64,000 bases of DNA from Fragilariopsis cylindrus CCMP1102 (GCA_900095095.1 FMBT01000313.1:430924-494923); one strand, 5' to 3'; shown: positions 32,402 to 43,800, counted from the first letter of the stretch. Numbers and translations: made by a program. The notes: generated by a model not told the origin, from the letters alone.

Positions 32402-35400
32402 AGGAAGAACGAATGCCCTATCACCCGTATGATACTGGATGGATCAAAACAATCTATTCCTCCATATGTTTGGGATGGTTTCTACTCTCCACCGGTCTAC
32501 TACCCAGGTTTACATGCTACTCACTGTACAACAACGTTTGGATCACATACTGCAAAATAATTGCATTCATGTGTGAAGAAATTGGCAATGCTGTTATAAC
32601 CTTAGGTGAAACAATCATGGAGATCGATTCCATTGTATTCAATAAAATCAACTATATCAACCCAATCTACAACGTGTTTCAACGATTTGAGCACATGCTA
32701 TCTCGACTTAATATTTTCACTCATCCAGTCATTGGCATGCGCCCAAAACCTATTTCCAGAAAACACAACTCCAAGAACAACAAGACCTCCTCCGGAAGCC
32801 ATCTACATGTCTTCTTTGCACGCAAGCGCATGCGGAAGAGGCACTCTGTTATCTCAGGACCAATTCCGAAATTGGTGAATGATAACAGTTGTACTGATAG
32901 CAATCGAACCAAGGATCGAACCATTACTAATACCCAGTCTCGATCCAAGAACCAAACCAAGATTCCTATTACCCCTCCGAATACGTCGGTCATCTATCCT
33001 ATAGATGATCCATCATGTCAAGATATCACATGGTATGATGCCATCTCTCCTTACTGGACTGGTGGTATGATTTGGGATGGCGCCTATGTCCTTAATCATC
33101 AAGTTGTTTCTGTTACAACTGATCCTATCTTTGTTTCTGATTTACTTCCAGCATTTGAATTGTCTGCTACAATTCAAACACCGAAAGCAAGGAGTGGGGG
33201 TAAGCATGTCGGCCCACGGACCACCATTGCTATTGATAGCGGATCTACTATTCACATCTTCAAGGATGCCTTCCTTCTGGCTGACATCCAAGCTGATGAA
33301 AACAGTTCTATTTCTGTACGCACTACAGATTCGAAGTTCCAAATCAAGGATATCGGACGTCTATGTGATGACCTTGACACTTTGCCTCTCCCATCTGATG
33401 GTTACTATTTTTACCCTAATGGAGTGGCTAACTTGCTATCACTGGCCATGCTAACCGATACCAAGCGAGTTGTTATGGACAGCGCCATTGACAATGCAAT
33501 ATATGTATTCAATGATGATGGCTCATATATAAGATTTGGTAAGACATCCAACGGGATGTACTGTATTGATATCACTACTGATGATGATCATCATATTGTC
33601 ATGGCACATCAAACCGTAAAAGGGGAGAGTGCACACTTTTCTGCAATCGATTGTAGAAGAGCAGCAAAAGTCAGAGATCTCCAAGAAGCGCTAGCATGCC
33701 CTAGTGACTTTGACCTGGCTAATGCAATTGAACATAATGTTATTGGTAACACCCCTTTCACTAGAAGGGATGTGCGTATTGCCAAGAAGATATTCGGACC
33801 TGACGTCCCAGCAATGAAAGGAAAGACTGTCAAGAACAAGAGCATTATGCCAAGAGAGGATGACGTAACAGACATCCCACCTTTCATCATGAAAGAATAC
33901 TGCAACGTCCACCTAGCAATTGATATCATGCATATCAATGGAATTAAGTTTCTTATATCATACTCCAAGCATATTGGTCTGATACAAACATACTGCGTTC
34001 GAAAGAACAATCGCGATGCCATACTGGCATGCATCCTAAAGATAACACAAACATACAAAAGTAGGAGTGTGTTTAAGGTTGTAACGATTGAAGCAGATGG
34101 TGCATTTGAATGCATCAAGCATGAGCTACAAGACAAGCCATACAACATCACACTATCAACATGTGATGCAGGTAGGCACGTTGAGACCGTCGAAAGACAA
34201 ATTAGATTCCTCAAAGAAAGAATCAGAGCAGTAAGACTAATGATGCCTTATAAGAAACTTCCAAAACGTTTCACTGTAGAAATGGTCCTCCGAGTTACAA
34301 TGTTAATCAACTCATTACCGAAACAGAATGGCATCCATTCCGTACTATCCCCAAGAGAGATAGTGACAGGAAAGAAGTTTAGATGCCCCACTATCAAGGT
34401 AGGGCAGTATGTCCAAGGGCATACTGGGGGAACAAATAGCACTGATGAAGAGAGATCTATCGATGCCCTGTACATCGGTCGCGCTGACAACGGTAGTGGT
34501 CATGTTGTATTCAAGTTGAACACCAAGCAACCTGTATCCGTTAATCGTGTTACAATCATCCCAACGACTGATGCACTAGTCAATACTGTCACTAACATTG
34601 GAGAGCAAGAACAACAACCGGAAGGAATTGAATTTGCCGACATCAATGGAAGAGTCACGTTAGATGACTTTGCTGCTAATGTGATTAATGACGATGACAG
34701 TAATGCCTCTGATACTGATTTCAAAATGGATGAGGAATATCAAGAGGAACTTCAAAAAGAACTGAAGCTGGAAGCAAAAGATAAGACTGTTATTGAATCA
34801 GATCCTGATTCAAAACAGTTTGGTGGTGACAGTGATGTCCCTGACTCGCAGATCGACTTCTTTCAGAACCCAATACAACAACACAACAGGGACACTCAAG
34901 ATGAAGATGAACCTATTATCCTTGAAAGTCGCACCCGATCCGGCATGAATCTAGCTAACTCAACGTCGAAGCAGGAGTGTGGAAAGGATAAGAAGAAGAA
35001 GAAGAAGAGATCCATCCTTGAAGAAGATACCAATCTAATCGAAGATGATCTTGATGATGATGATATGATGCAATCCAGCATATCATCTAAAGATGACACT
35101 GTTACTAGTGATGCATCTGAAGAAGAAGAAGAGGAAACCTCCATACCTCATGAACTTAAATCGGATCTTGGGGATTACTGGTCGCTAGCGCACTCCACAC
35201 AAGCTTATGTCCTTAGCACTATCACCTCATACAGTCATGTAGAGGCATCGAAATCAACTCCACAGTATGGTTTCAATAGAGGGTTAAAGGAATTCGGATC
35301 GATGGGCTACGAAGCAACAATGAAGGAACTGGATGACAACCTCCTAGGAATGGGAGCAGTCAGAATGTTACTACCATCAGAAGCAAGCAGATCGATCCGA

Positions 35401-35472
35401 TTCGAAGCCCTGAACTATCTTATGTTCTTGAAAAGGAAAAGATGTGGAAAGATCAAAGCAAGGGGGCGCTGA
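32302..35472 (+). CDS. pol: Retrotransposon pol, first part: protease and integrase
   Basis: The frame is open from 32302; the first ATG is at 32413, 12 bp after the gag stop, giving 1,019 residues. Order: an unusual hydrophobic N-terminal stretch (about 10-80), a basic linker, aspartic protease DSGST (about residue 275), a pre-integrase region (LANAIEHNVIGNTPFTRRDV), and an integrase core with Asp in HLAIDIMH, Asp in IEADGAFE and Glu in VERQIRFLKER (second Asp to Glu about 31 residues apart). An acidic linker leads to the RT start (LDDNLLGMGA...YLMFLKRKR). It stops at TGA 35470-35472, in the motif that should read K-A-R-G-C-A-D-G-R. Confidence 0.85.
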   Translation, partial: YTPSPWTTKIPSNDCFRVPFDSEYIGFSRGPFLKEERMPYHPYDTGWIKTIYSSICLGWFLLSTGLLPRFTCYSLYNNVWITYCKIIAFMCEEIGNAVITLGETIMEIDSIVFNKINYINPIYNVFQRFEHMLSRLNIFTHPVIGMRPKPISRKHNSKNNKTSSGSHLHVFFARKRMRKRHSVISGPIPKLVNDNSCTDSNRTKDRTITNTQSRSKNQTKIPITPPNTSVIYPIDDPSCQDITWYDAISPYWTGGMIWDGAYVLNHQVVSVTTDPIFVSDLLPAFELSATIQTPKARSGGKHVGPRTTIAIDSGSTIHIFKDAFLLADIQADENSSISVRTTDSKFQIKDIGRLCDDLDTLPLPSDGYYFYPNGVANLLSLAMLTDTKRVVMDSAIDNAIYVFNDDGSYIRFGKTSNGMYCIDITTDDDHHIVMAHQTVKGESAHFSAIDCRRAAKVRDLQEALACPSDFDLANAIEHNVIGNTPFTRRDVRIAKKIFGPDVPAMKGKTVKNKSIMPREDDVTDIPPFIMKEYCNVHLAIDIMHINGIKFLISYSKHIGLIQTYCVRKNNRDAILACILKITQTYKSRSVFKVVTIEADGAFECIKHELQDKPYNITLSTCDAGRHVETVERQIRFLKERIRAVRLMMPYKKLPKRFTVEMVLRVTMLINSLPKQNGIHSVLSPREIVTGKKFRCPTIKVGQYVQGHTGGTNSTDEERSIDALYIGRADNGSGHVVFKLNTKQPVSVNRVTIIPTTDALVNTVTNIGEQEQQPEGIEFADINGRVTLDDFAANVINDDDSNASDTDFKMDEEYQEELQKELKLEAKDKTVIESDPDSKQFGGDSDVPDSQIDFFQNPIQQHNRDTQDEDEPIILESRTRSGMNLANSTSKQECGKDKKKKKKRSILEEDTNLIEDDLDDDDMMQSSISSKDDTVTSDASEEEEEETSIPHELKSDLGDYWSLAHSTQAYVLSTITSYSHVEASKSTPQYGFNRGLKEFGSMGYEATMKELDDNLLGMGAVRMLLPSEASRSIRFEALNYLMFLKRKRCGKIKARGR

Positions 35473-36976
35473 TGGAAGACCTCAACGCGAATACATATCA
35501 AAAGATGAGTCCAGTTCACCAACGGTATCAATATACGCTCTAATGACATCCTGCCTAATGGATGCTATTGAAGGCAGGAAGGTTGCCACATGTGATATAC
35601 CAGGCGCTTTCCTACAGGCGGATTACCCAGCTGATAAGGACTGTTATCTCAAGTTCGAAGGGGCGATGGTGACGATGATATGTGCAATCAATCCTAAGTA
35701 CAAACAGAATATAGTGGAGAGGAATGGAAAGGAATACGTATATGCCAAACTAACCAAGGCGGTATATGGTACGCTCCTCGGAGCCATCCTGTTCTACAAG
35801 AAGCTTAGCAAACAACTAATTGAATGGGGATACGAACCGAACTGTTATGACAGATGTACTTTTAACAAGATGATTGAAGGACATCAATGCACCATACAAT
35901 TTCATGTTGATGATCTGAAAATATCACACGTGAAACAGACCGTGATAGATTCAGTGCTTGATGATGTGAACAAAGAATTTGGCACCATCAAGAAGCCACT
36001 GGTAGCTACCACTGGTGACATACATGATTATCTGGGCGTGACCATCGACTATAGTGAGAAGAACAAAGTGAAGTTCACTATGTATGACTATCTAGAAGAC
36101 ATACTGGCCGAGATGCCAAGTGACATGAATGGAACAGCCCCCACACCAGCTAGTGATAACCTATTTGATGTGGATGATGATTCAGAACTATTGAATGAAA
36201 AGGAAGCAGATTTCTTCCACCGATCTACGGCTCGGTTGTTGTTTGCTGCCAAGAGGGCAAGGCCAGATCTCCAAGTGGCTGTTGCTTACCTCTGCACCCG
36301 AGTCAAAGCTCCTACACGCTCTGACTATCGAAAGTTAACCAGAGTGATGAAATATCTGAGGTTAACAATATCCATTCCTCTCGTGTTGGGATGGGATGGA
36401 AGTGGAAAACTGTTGTGGTCAGTAGACGCATCATTTGCTATACACAAAGACATGAGAAGTCATACTGGTGCCGTGTTAACATGGGGCCAGGGGGCACTGA
36501 TGTCGATGTCCTTAAAGCAAAAGATCAACACGAAGAGCTCCACTGAAGCAGAATTGGTTGGAGTTGATGACGCTATGAATTTTATTGAATGGATTCAATT
36601 ATTCGTAGGGGAACAACTCAAGTCGATTAATCCTGATTCAATCCTTAATAAGATTGGTTCAGATGTTGTCATTCAACAGGACAACACGAGCACAATACAA
36701 CTCGAAAACAATGGACAAGCATCTAGTACCAAGAGAACTAGGCACATCAATATCCGATACTTCTATGTGACAAGCAAGATCAAAGAAGGAAGCATTCGTG
36801 TGATATATCATCCCACAAAGGAGATGGTATCAGATTATTTGACTAAGCCATTGCAGGGAAGCTTGTTTAGAACTCATCGTAACTCCCTCATGGGCCACGA
36901 TGAGGATTCGATAGCACAATGTAATAAAGAATACAATGATGCTAAGGCAGCTGCTGCCAAGGACCTTTCTAATTGA
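35468..36976 (+). pseudogene. pol: Retrotransposon pol, second part: reverse transcriptase and RNase H, out of frame
   Basis: It continues the RT in the next frame from ADGRPQREY. It contains DIPGAFLQADY (first catalytic Asp), LTKAVYGTLLGA and FHVDDLKISH (HVDD active site). RNase H follows: WSVDASFAIHKD, KSSTEAELVGVDDA, QQDNTSTIQLE and KRTRHINIRYFYV, then PTKEMVSDYLTKPLQGSLF. There is no ATG at the junction. Only four bases separate the AGG (Arg) codon from GCT (Ala), where two codons (Gly-Cys) are expected, so two bases appear to be missing near 35464-35467; a +1 frameshift would also restore the frame. Without either, no RT is made. Confidence 0.85.
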
Positions 36977-37039
36977 ATGGAAGGGACATGTTGATTACAT
37001 TCGCATCGATGCTAGTACATCAATTCAAATGTAGGAGTG

Positions 37040-37435
37040 TGTTGGGGATTCAATTATTATTACGAGTCCTGTGAGGTTTTCACAACAGTCATTATGTGTC
37101 ACGTACGTCGTGACATCTGTGCATGTTGTTTCCTCACAATAAATATATATTTGCTGCGCATTATCGTGTGGTTGTCAATTGAAGAGAAAAGATGTGTCGT
37201 ATTTACATTGCGTTAATGTAACTCAATGTATGCACCTCCATCGGCACCTCGGATTGCCATCACCAATGTTGGTCATTATTTATTATAAAACTTATGCAAT
37301 AGGTAAATAATAACAACAAGTTAATAAGCTAGCCATACATAGTATTCAAACCTATATATCATCCTAGTATCTTCAAGCATTACGCAATAAGCAACATACC
37401 AATATCCACGGGGTTGCGATTGCTGTATTTCAACA
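37040..37435 (+). repeat. 3' LTR
   Basis: 396 bp, apparently identical to the 5' LTR, and followed by the ATTGA duplication. Confidence 0.95.
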
Positions 37436-37440
37436 ATTGA

Positions 37441-37789
37441 GTTCTAGTGGCTCACTTTTGCGCCCTTGTGGAAACAGTATGAGACAGAAAAATATGATAT
37501 GTTCTAAAAGAAGCCATGTGACACAATCATACTCAATAAAACACTACTTGAATTTGTTAGGCGGTTGAGGACATCTCGTGCGATCAAAGCAACAACCAAG
37601 CATAATATTGTGGGAATGGAACTCCACGGGATAAATAAACTATATATATATATATTATCGGGCAGGAAACATTATCAGTTACTATCAGTCAATTCAATTG
37701 TATGTCTATATTTGTGATGCAACATAATGGCACCCCTTCTATGTGAGTAGCATCATCAGTCTCACAAAAATAATCAATAACAACTACAC
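37441..37789. other. Spacer right of the retroelement
   Basis: No gene; a short TA run near 37643-37656. Confidence 0.4.
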
Positions 37790-37843
37790 CGGTAAAAACA
37801 ATTCAACTGTTGTTCTAATATCCTCGTCTGCTACAGTATTTGA
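37790..37843 (+). repeat. Short direct repeat, copy 1
   Basis: CGGTAAAAACAATTCAACTG followed by TTGTTCTAAT and CTGCTACAGTAT; repeated with small indels at 38979-39027, about 1.2 kb away. The pair brackets the NAM-like pseudogene and repeat copy B. Confidence 0.7.
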
Positions 37844-38345
37844 CATTCTTCGTCCAGCTAGTAAAATACTGCTTGGGGACCAGATTCAATTCAAAGAAGA
37901 TTCAAAAAAACTATTGCAAAAGAATGTACGGAGTTTTTAGCATTCTTACATGCTGCTAAGACAGTAGAACAAAGTGGTTGGTCCATTTGAACAATATATT
38001 GAGGCTGCTAATATTCTTTTTATAGCCCAACATTCCAAACCATTCAAACATAGGAAATGCATGGCTGTACTAGTAGAACTTCCCAAGTACAGTATTGATC
38101 CACTCACTGCTTATGACGACGATGACGTGGACCAAGAGAGTGGTGACGAAAATGTAGTGGTGACGTCCAACCCTATTATGTCCGTACAAGGAGCAGGCAA
38201 GAAGCGTCCAATGGGAAGGAATAAGAAAGCAAAGAGGAAAGCTAAAGATGATAGTTTATCAGCAAATACAACAAGTAAAATTGATACTGGAAGAATGCTT
38301 GCTGCCTTAGAACGGAAGAATGATTTGAAGATGCTTATAATCTGA
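37836..38345 (+). pseudogene. Broken NAM-associated/Myb-like gene fragment
   Basis: Three open segments in different frames read as one decayed protein: IQFKEDSKK (up to about 37910), TIAKECTEFLAFLHAAKTVEQSG (about 37912-37980), then GPFEQYIEAANILFIAQHS... to the stop at 38345. The last part has KPFKHRKCMAVLVELPKYS, like 'KPFKF.HCW..L...PKW', and GKKRPMGRNKKAKRK, like 'RP.GRKKAK', of NAM-associated C-terminal domains often linked to PIF/Harbinger transposons. No ATG opens the frame. Family assignment is moderate. Confidence 0.4.
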
Positions 38346-38708
38346 ATTTTGTATTAAGGATGGAAGCTCAGTAATTTGTCTCTGATACTAATTTTGTACA
38401 GATAAGCGTATCAGTCTCTATCCAACACCTTCATGTCTTCTAATCCTTGGGACAGTCACACAATTTCATCCAAAGGTAAAGGTGTATACCTTGTAGTCAG
38501 GCTTAGTAGTCAGACTTAGCAGTCAGACTTAGCAGTCAGGCTTAGCCTGTGGTCAAAACAACAAAAACAAAGAAGAATGTTCAAACATTGTTAACTTGGT
38601 TGAAAGAAGCTCATTCTCAAGTCAACTCATATCTTGTATCATCTAGTTCTTGTCCTACTTCTGCTTGTAGTTACTGTCCTCCATATTTAGTCACTTGTTG
38701 ACTGCGCT
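38331..38708 (+). repeat. Dispersed repeat, copy B
   Basis: Matches 28857-29168 in the same orientation. It differs by a short insertion near 38355-38390 and by an expanded AGTCAG.CTTAG minisatellite (about four units, 38496-38550). It begins inside the end of the NAM-like pseudogene, so the repeat probably includes the 3' end of that element. Confidence 0.8.
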
Positions 38709-38978
38709 AATGCATGCTGGACACAGTATCTTCACATATTATATTGCTAACTGCAATTTTGCATGATGTGGTGTGATAGTGCTTTTTTGAATCGCAGATT
38801 TGTATCAGATTTACAGTAGATGATCACCTATTACTGCAGTACAGCAGTCCCACCATCAGCAATGATCGGGACACACAAGAACGGATATTTCAACGCGAAC
38901 AAAAGGTTTAATTAAATATAATTCCCTCAAAACAAGTTGAATTAATTCAACCTTCAACCTTCTTGTTCATACTAGTAA

Positions 38979-39027
38979 CGGTAAAAACAATTCAACTGTT
39001 GCTGTTCTAATCCTCTGCTACAGTATC
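38979..39027 (+). repeat. Short direct repeat, copy 2
   Basis: Second copy of the 37790-37843 sequence. Confidence 0.7.
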
Positions 39028-39213
39028 GGAAGAAGGCCCTTTCTTGCCCCGCACGATCGGCGTCTAAAAAGCTCAGCAATATCGGAGTGGAAGATAGCAA
39101 GATTGTCCAACGCGATAACAATAGCTGTAATGTTGTATGGATCTAAGTTTTTACCTTCGCCAAAGTAATTAATGGTCGCGTGCAAATAAGCGAATTCTAA
39201 CACACTATGTATG

Positions 39214-39413
39214 TACTTCCTCCGGGCAGCGCTAATCTACACTTAGGTTTTGCACGTTAAATGTAAGCAGCAGAATACGGTTTTTGGGAAAGAACTAAAA
39301 TAGATTAATTAAAATTGAAAGCGTTCACTTGAAGTCACTCAATCTACTTCCATTATCGCTTGAAATTTAATAAGCATAAATTTAGTGTAAATTAGCGCTT
39401 CGCGGAGGAAGTA
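39214..39413. mobile_element. MITE, Tc1/mariner (Stowaway-like) type
   Basis: Inverted ends TACTTCCTCCG at 39214-39224 and 39403-39413; pairing extends to about 40 bp with 33 matches (GCGCTAAT core). TA at each extreme would be the target duplication, leaving termini CTTCCTCCG, close to the CTCCCTCCGT ends of Stowaway/mariner MITEs. 200 bp, no coding capacity. Confidence 0.65.
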
Positions 39414-40877
39414 TTTCATTACTCTCCGACTAAAATTCTACACAACCCGCGAACTAGCGAGAGTTCAACGTCGACTCTGTCTGGCGAATACATAAGTAGT
39501 ACTGTAGACTAGGTACCTTTTGTTGGACCTGTGAAAATTCTGTATGATAATTAAGTACCAATCGGCGACGATTTCTATTGGCTTGCTTTTGCCGACTAAC
39601 ACGAGCTTAAGTGTAAATATAATGTGTTAAGATTTCCGCTTCTGCTAGTAGGCTATTCTTGGTAGAGCCACATTAGTATTCGATTTTCTGCACTACCGGT
39701 AGTAAGGAATAAAAGAAGACGTACAGTAACTAAATGACCGGAGCTTTTTGCGGTTACACGTTCCCGCGTTGTTTTCTTACACGGTAGCTATATTATTTTC
39801 ACTATGATTTTTTTTGCCCGGTTTGAACGCTCTATTCGGTTCTCCCTTTTTCATTCACGCGAAGTTACGTGCTTCTACGGCAAACAACGACGATATTATT
39901 AGAGACTTTCATTACATCACATCATATAAAAACTCCCACCAACAAAATAAAAAAACATATCCTTCGCTCGTGGCTTCGTGAATACTTTCGAAAGATAGTC
40001 AAGTTTTAAAATCATAGTAGTACTTCAATGATCAGTTAGACATCCCACACAGACGAGTTATAATCTAAAGTAGAGCCGAACTTCGGTTGTCTTTTTACTC
40101 TACTTCATTAGAAGTTGGGTCAGGGAAGAAGGCTAATTTTTATCCGAATATTATCTATTGATAGTTGTGCTTTTTTGCGGTACTAAAGTAAGATCGCCTA
40201 AGAAATCAAAATACAAGACGTTGTGTTCGTATCTACCTAATTGGATTTTCATTTCGATTAGACTCAATCCAATTCAATTGAGATTCAATTGAGATTCATT
40301 CGGATTCATATACAGTAGAACGAGAATAGAGAAGAGTTGTTTATCAAAAAATACAAGTATATCCTCTATTCACAGTTCCAAGTTTTATCTTACAGTAATT
40401 ACATATTTGGTAAGTTTTAAAAGATATCATAAGAGACGAGACATCATTTACAATCATTAGATATCAGTCGTGATACTATATACATACGACTCCTATTTGT
40501 TTTGTTTCAATTCAAAATTGAAGATCACACGTGGGAAGCAGTTGCGATCCATCCAATCTACGAATCGAATCAACCGTATGCCGTGAGCGATCGTAATGTA
40601 ATACTTATGCAGTAAAGAAATTATTCAATCAATCAGTTTTATTCTTCACACCACACTGAACCTGGTCCTGGAAAAATGTATTGAGTCGAGTCGAGTCGGG
40701 GGGGGGGGGGGGGGGATGTGGGGTTTGCTTCATTCGAGATTAGGTTTCATTGTTCGTTTAATCTAGTTAATTCCTCACAATTTTTTTGAATTCATACTCA
40801 AAGCCGCATTATATCTTTCTCACTAATAATAACATATCCCATTTTTCATCCTCTTCTACATCTTTTTGCCTGCCTAA
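39414..40877. other. Long 5' region of the pseudo-exonuclease gene
   Basis: No gene seen. A run of 18 G at 40698-40715 follows a TCGAGTCGAGTCG repeat. An ATTCAATTGAGATTCAATTGAGATTCATTC repeat patch lies near 40270-40300. Confidence 0.5.
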
Positions 40878-43800
40878 ATGTATCTTACAGATCCAGGATT
40901 CAATTCGATTCAATCATCTCAAACGATGACAATGTTATCAACTTCAGACGCCACGTCGTCGTCGAACGGGGAAGCGAGTGAAGCTTCTTCTATTTCATCA
41001 TCCGTAGTAGCAATGAAAAGCCAGAATGGACTTCTGGAACAACGTCAACAGGCCTCACATTCACCAACGATGCCAGTATCATCTCTTACCGTCGATGTTA
41101 ATAGTCCTCCTGCATCCCCTACTGACCAATCAATGTCTTCTTCTATAGCTTCAACCACCCCAAATACAACCGTTATTATCGATAAAAACCACCAGCAGGA
41201 ACAGCAACAGCAGCAGCAGCAGCAGGATAAATCGAAACGTAGCCGAAGACGTCGCAAAGCTAAGACTACTACTGCTCGAGGAAATCAAGTAGAACCAGTT
41301 CAGCATAACAATAACAATAGCAGCAGCAGCGTCAGTAGCAGCAGCATTAATTCGTTGTCACCGGCGTTGAAAACTAATTCTCCCCATTCTCGGAGTCAAT
41401 ATAACAACAATAACAATAACAATAATTCGTACAATAATCCCAACCAGTATCAGCCTTCTCCACAGCAACAACAGAAGCAGCAACAAAAAGGATCATCATT
41501 TCGTTCACCGATCGTAACTTGGAGGAGCAACAACAAACAAAACCGTCGGAACAACAATAACAATAATAGCAACTATCATCACCAACAGCAGCAGCAACAG
41601 TATCCTTCTTCCTCTCCTTACAATAACAATCGTAACTATATTCATAATAGTCATTCACCTCATCATTCTTCCAATAATAACAACAACAACAACAATAAGA
41701 ATAGTAAAAATTACGCGTCACCACGAAATTTCAACAACAACAACAATAATAACAGTAACAATAACAATAACAATGGATCCTTGGTATGTTCCGCTTCGAC
41801 GGGATTTCCAACATCGAAAAAACAACACGATGCTCCTATGAAGAAACGTGATTTATATTTTTCGTTACACGTTGAAAAGGTTGGAATTGCAAATGAAAAG
41901 AACAATAATGAACAGCAACAGCAGGATAAAAAATCTCCAGCTAGAGTAACACTTGTCAATTGGGAAAATGAGGTCGTCCTTGATACGTTCTTGGTTGTTC
42001 CTGTTCCTGTTACCGATTTCTATGATACACAAATCCGTCCGGAAGATTTACGATCATCGACAACAGCAACAACAACAACAACGACAACAATCACGACTGA
42101 TAATGGAGGCGATGTTGGTAATAACGCTGTAGCGACATCAGAAGTAGGAGTAGTAGATGATTCGTCTTCGTCATCTAGAATTACCCGATTCTTGGCAGAT
42201 GTTCGTACTGAAGTTGAACGGATGTTACGAGGGAAGATTTTGATCGGGTACGAATTAGATGGTGCACTTCAAGGGTTGGGATTAACCCATCCCAAATCGG
42301 ATATGCGAGATAGTTCAGCGTACTTTTCTTCTTCCTCCTTTTCGTCACTTGAGGAGATTGGTCAGAAAATCTTGGATCGAACGATGGATATGGCCGTACC
42401 AGCTCCAACACCTACTTGTGCCACAACCACAACAGATGTCATGATGATGATGAATCTTGTTACTGATGATGGGATTAGTAGACGTCCTATACAAAGTTGT
42501 GTAACTACGTTAGATTTATACAAAAATAATAGAAAGGAATGGGAGGAAGCTTTAATAGCTGAAGCTCGAGAACAAGAACGTAAGCAACAAGATCATATCA
42601 ACATGATTTCTCGACAACGGCAACAGGAACAACAACAGCAGCAGCAGCAGCAGCAACTATACCGAGAACCATCATTATTGGCGGTATCCTTGCATTGCGA
42701 TTTGGTCCGAACGGTTTTGTCGGGACGGACAAAGACGTTAGCGCGTGTAACTTTAGTCGATGGTCCAACGAGGAATGTACTAATGGATGAATTTGCTCAA
42801 ATTCATGTTCCGGTGACTGACTTTTGTGGTACCGGGATTACTGCTAAGGATGTAAAGGTCGCGAACAGTAGTGGTGCCAACTGGAACAATAGTCAAAATA
42901 TTTCCGCTAAGCCATTAGCGATCCTTCGAGTTCAAGTCGAACGGTTGTTGCGTGGTCGGCTAGTGGTTGGATACAAAGTTGAAGATGATTTGAAGGCACT
43001 CGGTTTGGCGTGTCCTTGGACTCACGTTCGTGATTTGGCGTACTTTCCAGCCTTTTTGCGTGAAAAAGTCGTTGGCGGATCAAGAGTGGTTACCGTCCGT
43101 TCATTGGACGAACTAAGTGACGAATTCTTGCGATACCGATTGACACCATTGGGTGATCGATCACGTTCTACAGATCTTTGCAGAACTGCACTTTGTTTGT
43201 ACGAGACGTTCCGTGATCAATGGGAACGGCAACAAGAAGAGACGTATCGTCTTCAACATCAGCAACACCATCACCAGCAGCAGCATCAACAGGGTCGAAT
43301 GATGCCAACGCCTTCGCCGTCCTCTGTTTCTTCGCAACTATCGCCACACCATCAGCAATTCCATCATTATGGACAACAGCAACAGCAACAACTCGTTGTT
43401 ACTCCATACGGTCCAGCAGCATCAATGGTATCATCTACTCTTCCTCCTCATCTTCCGCTACCACGGCAGCAACAGCAACAAGCTTCGATGCCAGAGGAGC
43501 AGGATTCTGATTCACAGTCCAGAATAAATATCACATCTTCTTGGTTCCCGTGGGGGAAGAATCAACCACAACCCCAGACACAACAAAATCATGTTGCTGC
43601 CGTATCCCCGATGCTATCTCCACAAGCATTTCAATTCCTCCAGGAAGACCCGGCCAACCAACAAGTCTCAGCATCATCCAAGACTTCGTTCTTTCAGCAA
43701 GACAATAACAGTTCGATCTCTTCCTTCTTTGGTAGTTCGTTGTTTCCAGAAGATGCTACGGATAGCCGTTACGAAGGGTCGATGATGAGCGGTGGCGATG

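Larger units (their letters stand above)
29587..37440 (+). mobile_element. Ty1/copia LTR retrotransposon with target duplication
   Basis: The element spans 29592-37435, flanked by the 5-bp direct repeat ATTGA (29587-29591 and 37436-37440). Two 396-bp LTRs begin TG and end CA and look identical by eye. Order inside is gag, protease, integrase, reverse transcriptase, RNase H, which is the copia order. The RT/integrase motifs (HVDD, ERQIRFLKERIRA) are like the diatom CoDi lineages. No canonical primer-binding site is recognisable after the 5' LTR, and the polypurine tract before the 3' LTR is weak (TGTAGGAGTG). The insertion is recent, yet pol is frame-broken. Confidence 0.95.

Noticed and set aside
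32302-32413. Programmed -1 slippery heptamer at the gag-pol overlap
   Set aside because: No X-XXY-YYZ heptamer in the right phase was found by eye.
39018-39203. Open frame on the minus strand resembling a helical repeat (ALDNLAIFHSDIAEL)
   Set aside because: Only 61 residues, between repeat debris and a MITE; too little to call even a gene fragment.
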